7,990 nt of DNA, taken from an uncultured Fretibacterium sp. (GTDB lineage: Bacteria; Synergistota; Synergistia; Synergistales; Aminobacteriaceae). Shown piece by piece: positions 1-6,113 of this stretch (positions within the stretch are counted from its first letter, which is position 1; the number at the start of each line of letters is the position of its first letter). The stretch is taken from the NCBI GenBank assembly GCA_937899395.1, contig CALBPU010000020.1, forward strand, positions 1 to 7,990. The letters run 5' to 3'. A program made the translations under genes and the position numbers. The notes beneath the pieces are model-generated. The model was not told the origin of the DNA and searched no databases. It worked only from the letters and a program-made list of their open reading frames with translations.

Positions 1-27
1 GAGTTCAGACGTGTGCTCTTCCGATCT
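1..27 (+). other. Residual Illumina TruSeq read-2 adapter (not genomic)
   Basis: The first 27 bases match from memory, without mismatch, the 3' part of the standard TruSeq read-2 adapter, ending in GCTCTTCCGATCT at positions 15-27. Genomic sequence begins at about position 28. The adapter happens to be open in the frame of the downstream LRR gene and supplies a GTG at 11-13. An automatic gene caller would therefore place a false start there. Confidence 0.97.
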
Positions 28-1252
28 ACTTGATTTAAGCAGCGATAAAAAACTTCTATACCTCGATTGCAGCAACAATAAAATTAATGATTTAGAATTA
101 TACGAACCCGGCACAAAGAAAGTTACAGTGAATAAACTTAGCGGTGATGTTATGGTAAGTGTTGATGTTACGGTAAGTGAAGACCCGAATCCCCTCATGT
201 ATTTCAAATGTGATCACAATGAGCTTGACACTCTCTCTTTAATTGACCTCGATGAACATCTGCTATGGCTCAAATGCAACGATAACAAACTTGAAGATAA
301 ACTATTTGCAAATGACAGCGAAAATCTTATATGGCTCGAATGCGACAATAATAAAATTACAGAGGTTGAGTTGGACAACAAAAAACTTCGTTACCTCAAA
401 TGCAGCAACAACAAAATTACTGAACTAGACGCAGGAAGCTGTAAACAACTTGAACAGATAATATGCGACAATAACAAAATTAAAGACTTTTTCTTGCCTC
501 GAAAATCTAATGCACTTGTTTATTTGTCGTGTTCATCTAATGATATTGATGTAATGGACAGCGTCCCAAACAGTCTTGAATATATTGATTTTTCTAAGAA
601 TAAACTTGATGACACGTATTTTCTCAAAAGAGGAGTTTCTCTGAAAAATATAAATTGCAGTTATAATAAATTAGGGGAAATAGATTTATCGCACAGTACC
701 CTTCTTGAAGTGTTTAATTGCGATAATAACTTTATTCCTGATATTTCATTCGCAAATAATACTTTAATGAAAACTTTTTCGGGATTATCTCAGAAAATTT
801 ACGGGCAGAAAGTTTCTGACAACAAAAACAAAAATTATCCTTATACGTTTGATTTAACTGATGCAATTTCAAAAAAAGCTGATCTTTCACGAGTTGTTGC
901 TCTCTCTGTTCTTAGTGCAAATAATACAGCAATCAAATACAAATTTGAAGATTCATCAACTCTTATTTTGGCTGAAAAACCTGCTTTCATAAAATACAAA
1001 TATAATCCTGTCGGTCAGTTAAAAAACAGTTATCTTGATGTAACTCTTTTCTTCTCTGAAGCTCCCCAAAATGATAATTACGGAGCAAATAACGAAAATA
1101 ATGACGGCAGCAATGATAACAGTAAAAACGATGACAATAATAATGAAAATAATCGTTTTTACGAAGGAGGCAGCAGCGGCGGTTGTAATTCGGGATTTAT
1201 TTCAGGAATTATAGCTTTGAGTTTGTTCAGCGTTTTGAAAAAGAAAAGATAA
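28..1252 (+). CDS. Leucine-rich-repeat surface protein with Synergist-CTERM tail, 5' truncated
   Basis: This is the C-terminal 407 or so residues of an exported LRR protein; the N-terminus and signal peptide lie off the contig. The apparent GTG start at 11 lies in adapter and is false. Residue numbers here count from it. About ten repeats of the form LxxLxCxxNKIxxL lie at roughly residues 15-241, for example LLYLDCSNNKI at 15-25 and LRYLKCSNNKI at 126-136. A likely beta-rich domain of unknown identity follows (about 262-350), then an Asn/Asp-rich linker (351-384). The tail is GGSSGGCNSG (386-395), a hydrophobic stretch and KKKR at the end. LRR arrays of this kind usually bind proteins; the ligand cannot be read from sequence. 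The tail predicts export, then processing at or near C392 and surface anchoring. The gene converges on the cysteine peptidase gene, which has the same tail type. The LRR and tail calls are firm; adhesin or internalin-like function is inference. Confidence 0.9.
53..733 (+). repeat. Degenerate LRR-coding tandem repeat, about 60-66 bp period
   Basis: The LRR array is visible in the DNA as diverged tandem copies. Near-identical 20-base cores start with TGC at 68, 341, 401 and 464 and share a (C/T)AA-AA-AAAATTA core coding C-[SD]-N-N-K-I. Spacing between the last three is 60 and 63 bp. The first two repeats are separated by a longer non-repeat stretch (about residues 30-60, rich in Val/Thr/Ser), so the array is irregular there. 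The last repeats have lost the Cys or the canonical Asn-Lys (SLEYIDFSKNKL, LEVFNCDNNFI). Confidence 0.85.
1166..1249 (+). other. Synergist-CTERM-like sorting signal of the LRR protein
   Basis: The terminal 28 residues have three parts: a Gly/Ser motif with Cys-Asn (C392, N393), about 14 hydrophobic residues, and a basic end KKKR. This tripartite design is that of the Synergist-CTERM class. As I recall it, that class is thought to be processed at the Cys by a glutamic-type intramembrane protease of the CPBP family. No such protease is encoded in this window. Confidence 0.75.
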
Positions 1253-1267
1253 ACATTTTCCATATTG

Positions 1268-1324
1268 CCCTTATCAGGGACGGCTGTTTTTTGTTGATAA
1301 TATTCGTGCCGTCCCTTTTAAGGG
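1268..1324. terminator. Hairpin between convergent stops, possible bidirectional terminator
   Basis: AGGGACGGC at 1276-1284 pairs perfectly with GCCGTCCCT at 1308-1316 around a 23-base loop. An outer CCCTT (1268-1272) can also pair with AAGGG (1320-1324) across a small internal loop. It sits in the 78 bp between the LRR stop (1250-1252) and the peptidase stop (1331-1333). The T-run is only four bases on the + side and absent on the - side, so it is weaker than the two other terminators in the window. The loop is also long. Confidence 0.6.
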
Positions 1325-1330
1325 AAGATG

Positions 1331-3316
1331 TCAATAAATCTTGCGTCTAAAAAATAAGAATAACATCACCAAACTTAAAAAAGAAAATCCATAGTTACAA
1401 CCGCTGCTGCCACCGCTGCTAAGTGTGCTGTTATTAGTTTCAGTGTCATTGCCACTGTAACTTTCTTCACTGTTTTCTTCATAGCCGTCTGTTGAATCAA
1501 CAACTCCTGAAGCCTGATTCATTTCTTTCAGACTTACTCCAACTTTTGAAATATCAATGTATTTGTCCTCACTTAACTTGATATTCCGTACTGAACCGCT
1601 CAGAATTTCTTCACCGTTAATTTTAAGGCTGGTGAGTTTCGCTTCATCTGATTTCAAATCGCCAATCAATTTTAATGTGTAAAATTTCCCTTTAGCATCT
1701 CCTGCGTCGGCATTTTCAAGATCTATTTTATGCAATATGTTTTCAATTCCAGAACCTTTTACGATAATTTCATCAGGTTCAGTTACTTTTAAGAGTGAAA
1801 TTGAGAGCTGTGCTTTTCCGTCATCGCTTATAATCGTCCAGTCATCAGCAAATCTTTCGTCAGGCACATACGTAAAACCTTTTATACAAGCATTGAAGCC
1901 TTCAATCTCCTGTGTACCGATAAGAAATTTATGGTATTTTGCATCTTGCCACGTTTCACCGTCGTTTGTGAAATAAGTTTCTTGTGCATTGATTTCGGCA
2001 TTTGCAGTTCTGTAATTAGGAATTTTGACTTCTGCGGCTATTGTCGGGTTAAAATCTGCGCTTGAAGGAGACATCATCATTACGATTGCGAAATAATGAT
2101 CTTTTGACAGCTCTATCGGTTTATCGAGAAGATTTACAACATAACCCTTCTCTCCTAATCCTTCATAAGTATTTAAGGCTTTCAGATTTTCAATATTTTT
2201 AGCGCGTTCCGATAAATTTTCAAGAGAATTTTCTGTCCCTAAATCCAAAATAAGTGTGTCTGCTTTATATATGCTGTTTGTTGAATAAAAACCTACTTCA
2301 CGCAGTTTTTCGTGATCTCCTTTTACTTTGAAGACATTTGCAACCGCTGCAAAATTATTTGCGTTGTCTGACAAATTAACTTCAGCTGTAAAGCCGAGAT
2401 CGTCATGATAATATTCCCTTACTCTTTGATTTACCTCTTCAACTTCAAAAGCTATTGCAAATCTCAAAAGCTGTTCGTAGGACATCCAAAAACAGCCTCC
2501 ATATCCCCATGATGTTCCCCAACTGTTTTGAACGAGCCATGCACCGTTTTTTTCAGGTTTAAGAGGAAAGAAATTATCCCGTGAATAATTATCGTCCCAA
2601 CCTATTATTGTTACAGCGTGTCCGCCTTTTTTACTTGAAGGATTATAATAAGCAAATTTTGAGCTCATGTAACTTGTGTCCCAATAAACACCGATACTGA
2701 CAGCACCGTGAGCAAGTAAATATAATTTCAGCAGTTCATCTTCTCCAATGAATACATTGTCATTTTCCTGAAAAGATATATTCAACGGTTCGACATAGTA
2801 TGCTCCTACAACTCTGAGTGCTGTTTTATAATCTCTCGGAGATGTTCCCGATGCAGGATAACTGCTACCATAAGGAAGGTCTGATTCTTTAACAGGCCCG
2901 TCATGACGGGATAAAAAAGCAAGTGCCATTTGAGGATTTCCTGCATGATTTAAAATTTCAGAATCTGACGGCGACATTACAAGTCCGTTTCTGACATAAG
3001 CAAAGTTCTTTTTGCTGTCGGAATTTTTGAAGGAATACCACGCAAGATGAAGTTTTGATAATCCCGAATCGCTGCCGAGAAAGTTGCTGAAGTAAGGATA
3101 TATTTTAGTCCTGAAAAGATAATTTGACTCAATAGCAGCCATTGTTGAAAATGTCCAGCAAGTTTGATCGTTGCCCTGATTTCCAACTTCGGGAGCATAA
3201 CCTTCTCTTCTGAGGTCGAATGATGAAGGAATTTCCGCATCATCGCAAAATCCTTCAGTTACGGCCAATGTTATTAACATAAAAACCGATAAAGCGATTA
3301 ACAATATTTTTTTCAT
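1331..3316 (-). CDS. Secreted papain-family (C1) cysteine peptidase with lectin-like domain and Synergist-CTERM tail
   Basis: A 661-residue exported protease. A signal peptide (about residues 1-24) leads straight into IPSSFDLR, the usual start of the mature papain fold, with no inhibitory I29-type prodomain. The catalytic set is intact: oxyanion Gln47 in GNQG, nucleophile Cys53 in QTCWTFST, His233 in GGHAVTIIGW, and Asn264 in QNSWGTSWGYGG. Residues from about 300 to 470 (REYYHDDLGF onward, with VGFYSTN) resemble the lectin-like domain found behind bacterial C1 peptidases of this type. Residues 480-597 are a beta-rich region I cannot name. An acidic Ser/Asn/Glu linker (603-634) precedes the tail GGSSGCNYG, a hydrophobic helix and RRKIY. 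It should cleave proteins outside the cytoplasm, tethered at the cell surface or released after processing; the substrate is unknown. ATG start with GAGGTG 8 bases upstream. It lies 81 bp downstream of a terminated MACPF-like gene, so co-transcription is uncertain. Confidence 0.93.
   Translation of the reverse strand: MKKILLIALSVFMLITLAVTEGFCDDAEIPSSFDLRREGYAPEVGNQGNDQTCWTFSTMAAIESNYLFRTKIYPYFSNFLGSDSGLSKLHLAWYSFKNSDSKKNFAYVRNGLVMSPSDSEILNHAGNPQMALAFLSRHDGPVKESDLPYGSSYPASGTSPRDYKTALRVVGAYYVEPLNISFQENDNVFIGEDELLKLYLLAHGAVSIGVYWDTSYMSSKFAYYNPSSKKGGHAVTIIGWDDNYSRDNFFPLKPEKNGAWLVQNSWGTSWGYGGCFWMSYEQLLRFAIAFEVEEVNQRVREYYHDDLGFTAEVNLSDNANNFAAVANVFKVKGDHEKLREVGFYSTNSIYKADTLILDLGTENSLENLSERAKNIENLKALNTYEGLGEKGYVVNLLDKPIELSKDHYFAIVMMMSPSSADFNPTIAAEVKIPNYRTANAEINAQETYFTNDGETWQDAKYHKFLIGTQEIEGFNACIKGFTYVPDERFADDWTIISDDGKAQLSISLLKVTEPDEIIVKGSGIENILHKIDLENADAGDAKGKFYTLKLIGDLKSDEAKLTSLKINGEEILSGSVRNIKLSEDKYIDISKVGVSLKEMNQASGVVDSTDGYEENSEESYSGNDTETNNSTLSSGGSSGCNYGFSFLSLVMLFLFFRRKIY
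1334..1414 (-). other. Synergist-CTERM-like sorting signal of the C1 peptidase
   Basis: Residues 635-661 hold GGSSGCNYG with Cys640-Asn641, about 13 hydrophobic residues and RRKIY at the end. It has the same arrangement as the tail of the convergent LRR gene, though the two share little DNA identity. Both proteins are therefore likely handled by one sorting system. Confidence 0.75.
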
Positions 3317-3324
3317 TTTGAAAA

Positions 3325-3330
3325 CACCTC
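3325..3330 (-). promoter_or_regulatory. Shine-Dalgarno site of the C1 peptidase gene
   Basis: Read on the - strand this is GAGGTG, 8 bases before the ATG at 3316. It supports that start, as does the well-formed signal peptide that follows. Confidence 0.8.
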
Positions 3331-3342
3331 GTTAAAAAAATT

Positions 3343-3383
3343 AAAAAAAATGCCTTCATAATTTTATGATTTTTCATGAAGAC
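3343..3383 (-). terminator. Rho-independent terminator of the MACPF-like lipoprotein gene
   Basis: On the - strand GTCTTCAT (3383-3376) pairs with ATGAAGGC (3359-3352), an 8-bp stem with one G-U pair and a 16-base loop. It is followed by one A and a run of eight T (3350-3343). It lies 15 bp after the stop codon of the upstream gene. It occupies most of the space in which a promoter for the downstream peptidase gene would sit. I see no convincing -35/-10 pair for that gene. Confidence 0.8.
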
Positions 3384-3397
3384 ATATTTAATTGATT

Positions 3398-6022
3398 TTA
3401 ATCTATAAGCCCCGTAAACGGGTATATATCCTCAGGCATATATACACACCTGAATTCTATTTTGAATTCAATGTCATAGAGAGGAGGTCGTGAGAATTTC
3501 CAATGATAAGATCTTTTCCCGAACGAGTGCCCTCTGATATCGGTACCTGTACTGTGATTTGAGTTTATAGGCCCTCCTTCATAATAATAGGGACGGTAAT
3601 TACCAAATGAGTGGCTCCTGTCGTAATAATCATCAGGCATGGTCTGCAAAGCGTCGGCTTCACCGTAAGGTCCGCCATGACTGGGCTCTTTCCCGCGTTG
3701 TATGTCATCTCTAATATACTTGTTGTTCTCAACATCGTCTCTATCAAAACCGACTCTGAAATGAGGATAACTCCATTTTGCATCGCTATCTTTCCAGTCT
3801 CCTACGCCATTACGGACACTGCCTTGATAACTCATCATATGTCGGTAGAAAACATAACGCTGATTAAGCCCCTTATATTTATCCAACAGTGCGCTGAACT
3901 TGTTGTAATACTCTCGAACAAATTGAATATCAGAACAAAGCCTGTTCAGTTGATTCTTGTAAAGCTCGTAAACCTCATTAAATTCTTTGTTCCATTCATC
4001 ACGCTTAGCCTCGCCGTTAATTAAATGAGACGCAGGGATCAAATCAATAGCATTTTTATAGCATTGTGTGGTGTAAACTATTTTATTCAGCTCCTTAATC
4101 AGGTTGTAATGTTCTGCCGTAATCGGGAGTTCTTCAGGAATAAATTTTTTTACTCTTTCGAGTTCCCTGTAACGCATGAGAGTTACATAAAGTCTTTGCA
4201 ATCTTGAAGACGGGGTGCGTCTTGATCCTCTTACGAACCAATAAAAATCATTTGCTAGATCATACACTGACGAAAATGCTTTCTCACTTCCCATACCGGA
4301 ATGATTAATATATGAGACTGATATTTTAACATTCCTTGAATTGTTTCTGAGAGCCTCTTCTAATTTCCACATCAACGTGGAAGCCTTATCAAGCTTACTA
4401 AGATCCTTAGTAAATGCGTCCTTAATATAATTTGCGATCATGGTGGCAATCTCTTGAGCAATATGACTTTTGGGCAAATCTTTGCTTATATCCGAACCGT
4501 CAAACCAGCAATCATAAGGTGTAGCTTGTACCGTGACTGAAAATTCATAAAACATTCCGAATGTATAACCTGCGACAAAATAATCTCCGTGTTCACGCTG
4601 AAAAACATTAAAATTTTCTCTGAGCTGCTTTACTACTGCGCTGCGAATTTGAATATCGTCTATTGACGGCATTCTCGGTTTGCTTTCTCTGAATTCATAA
4701 CGAACGAATATTGTTTCTGTGCCGGCAAGTCCGAGTGCTGCATGTTTACTGTCTTTATTATCAATAGCGTCCTTCAGTAACGTAAAATTGCTGCGGTCTT
4801 CAACGCCTTTTAACCTTAAAAATTCTTCCTCAGTTGAGATATTATGGCCGCTCAGATATTGTTGTCTATAAGCACCCTCAGGTTTCTCAATCGTAAAATC
4901 TTCTAAGGCATTGTCGCTGAAAACATCATCATAAAGTGCCGAAAGCTGTATTGAACGCAATCCTGAATGAGCATAAAATCCTGCACCGGGTCTATATAAC
5001 GTATTATAAGGAATATTATCAATTCTCGGAGCAATGATAATTTTATCCGAATTTGAGTTTTTGGCTCCGTTAATCACATCGTACGCTTTATCACGATAAC
5101 CGTTTGAGTTTGTTTCCGATGTTTTTACGCCGCTGAAATCATATTCGTCATAGTAGTCATATTCATCAAAAGCTGTCGGGAGGCCGTATTCGTCAAATTC
5201 AGTCGTGTATTCCAATAATATTCTTTGAATATCCAAAATTTGCCGCGCCGATAATTCGATTTCTTCGTCATCAACAGCCGAATGTGCTTCTCCAACGGTG
5301 TATAACCTGAACTCAAAAGGAAATTCATCATCATGTGTTTCGTCAATATCACCAGAAATAAAGTCGTACGTATTAGCTTCTTTGACAGCGAATTCATAAT
5401 TTCCCGTTAAAGGAGCTTTGAACGAATAAAGCATAATGCAGGGAGCTTCTTCAGGAATAACTTCGCTGTATGCTTCAACATAAATTGATTTAGAAATGAC
5501 CCCGCGATTTTCAAGTTCTATATCGAATGAAGATTTACCTATACCTGCTAAATCAAGAATCATAGTCTGATTTTCAGGAGCAGTAATTCTGAATTTCAAA
5601 TACGAACCGTTAAGAGTTCTGGCTGCTCTGGAATATTTGATGATATATTCGTTGTCTTTTTCAAGAGCAAAATTTTTAACAAACTCGCCGTCTTTGTTGA
5701 GGTCTTCTGATGAAACGTACGCTAAAAAATTAATCGGAGTACCCGTTACGCTTTGAGTGTTATCGTAGTTTTCAGGAAGAGGCGCATAATCAAAAATCAT
5801 CGGTACGCCGTAATTATCAGCCTCAAGAAGTTTTTCAAGCACTCTTAAAACTTCAGGATCGTCATTCATTTGAGGCTGAATATCTTCCGAATAACCATCA
5901 TCATTGTCAGAGGAATTATCCGTAGAGCCGCTGTGTCCTCCTCCGCAGCCTCCGAAAGAAAAAATCACAATAGAAAGCAGCGCAAAAAGAAATATTTGTT
6001 TTAATATTTTTGATTTCTGCAT
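3398..6022 (-). CDS. Putative MACPF (perforin-like) lipoprotein with extra N-terminal region
   Basis: An 874-residue exported protein. The signal sequence ends in a lipobox-like FGGC with Cys26, then a Gly/Ser/Asp-rich tether (27-48), so I predict a lipid anchor. Phe at -3 is atypical. Residues 58-330 are absent from what remains of the neighbour. They contain two copies of an LLE...YG(V/L)P..FD motif (about 58-93 and 258-300) around a beta-rich stretch. From about 334 the protein parallels the neighbour. HGDYFVAGYTFG at 478-489 keeps the spacing of the MACPF signature Y-G-[TS]-H-[FY]-x6-G-G, but with D-Y for [TS]-H and only one of the two last Gly. It is preceded by strand TIFVRYEF (437-444). 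It is followed by a helical segment (about 505-560) and strand NVKISVSYINHSGMG (564-578), as expected around the second membrane-inserting helix cluster. A helical region (610-730) and a Tyr/Asp/Arg-rich C-terminal region follow, ending PEDIYPFTGLID. ATG with GGGAGA 8 bases upstream. The gene is certain; pore formation is inference. Confidence 0.85.
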   Translation of the reverse strand: MQKSKILKQIFLFALLSIVIFSFGGCGGGHSGSTDNSSDNDDGYSEDIQPQMNDDPEVLRVLEKLLEADNYGVPMIFDYAPLPENYDNTQSVTGTPINFLAYVSSEDLNKDGEFVKNFALEKDNEYIIKYSRAARTLNGSYLKFRITAPENQTMILDLAGIGKSSFDIELENRGVISKSIYVEAYSEVIPEEAPCIMLYSFKAPLTGNYEFAVKEANTYDFISGDIDETHDDEFPFEFRLYTVGEAHSAVDDEEIELSARQILDIQRILLEYTTEFDEYGLPTAFDEYDYYDEYDFSGVKTSETNSNGYRDKAYDVINGAKNSNSDKIIIAPRIDNIPYNTLYRPGAGFYAHSGLRSIQLSALYDDVFSDNALEDFTIEKPEGAYRQQYLSGHNISTEEEFLRLKGVEDRSNFTLLKDAIDNKDSKHAALGLAGTETIFVRYEFRESKPRMPSIDDIQIRSAVVKQLRENFNVFQREHGDYFVAGYTFGMFYEFSVTVQATPYDCWFDGSDISKDLPKSHIAQEIATMIANYIKDAFTKDLSKLDKASTLMWKLEEALRNNSRNVKISVSYINHSGMGSEKAFSSVYDLANDFYWFVRGSRRTPSSRLQRLYVTLMRYRELERVKKFIPEELPITAEHYNLIKELNKIVYTTQCYKNAIDLIPASHLINGEAKRDEWNKEFNEVYELYKNQLNRLCSDIQFVREYYNKFSALLDKYKGLNQRYVFYRHMMSYQGSVRNGVGDWKDSDAKWSYPHFRVGFDRDDVENNKYIRDDIQRGKEPSHGGPYGEADALQTMPDDYYDRSHSFGNYRPYYYEGGPINSNHSTGTDIRGHSFGKRSYHWKFSRPPLYDIEFKIEFRCVYMPEDIYPFTGLID
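4556..4591 (-). other. MACPF-like signature in the lipoprotein paralog
   Basis: Codes HGDYFVAGYTFG, followed by Met. It shares GDYFVAGY exactly with the other paralog and is the longest identical block I see between them. It is more diverged from the classical signature because His replaces the first Tyr. Confidence 0.58.
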
Positions 6023-6030
6023 ATTAATTA

Positions 6031-6036
6031 TCTCCC
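6031..6036 (-). promoter_or_regulatory. Shine-Dalgarno site of the MACPF-like lipoprotein gene
   Basis: GGGAGA on the - strand, 8 bases before the ATG at 6022. It sits only about five bases after the T-run of the preceding terminator. A message starting between the two would have almost no leader, which leaves the promoter of this gene unexplained. Confidence 0.75.
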
Positions 6037-6040
6037 GTAT

Positions 6041-6102
6041 AAAAAAAGAGTTATTCCTCTCTTTAGTAAATGTTTGAGGGATTCAAAAAAGAGGAATAAC
6101 TC
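6041..6102 (-). terminator. Strong Rho-independent terminator between the two MACPF-like genes
   Basis: GAGTTATTCCTCT (6048-6060) and AGAGGAATAACTC (6090-6102) form a perfect 13-bp inverted repeat with a 29-base loop. On the - strand the stem is followed directly by seven T (6047-6041). It starts 11 bp beyond the stop of the upstream gene. It could end that transcript, or act as a partial terminator setting the ratio of the two paralogs if they share a promoter. Confidence 0.87.
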
Positions 6103-6113
6103 AAAGCGAAATC

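Noticed and set aside
68..483. Regularly spaced direct repeats that might suggest a CRISPR array
   Set aside because: Spacing is in codon multiples, the copies are degenerate, and they translate to a continuous LRR array.
2977..3243. An 88-codon - strand frame inside the peptidase gene
   Set aside because: It is a shifted-frame shadow over the catalytic Cys region of the real gene.
3230..3260. Possible lipobox at the end of the peptidase signal peptide (EGFC, Cys24)
   Set aside because: Glu at -3 and Phe at -1 do not fit a lipobox. An ordinary signal peptidase I site near this point is more likely.
3611..4207. Open + strand frames (137 and 60 codons) inside the lipoprotein gene
   Set aside because: They lie antisense to a long gene supported by lipobox, Shine-Dalgarno site, terminator and paralogy. 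Their products show no recognisable domain.
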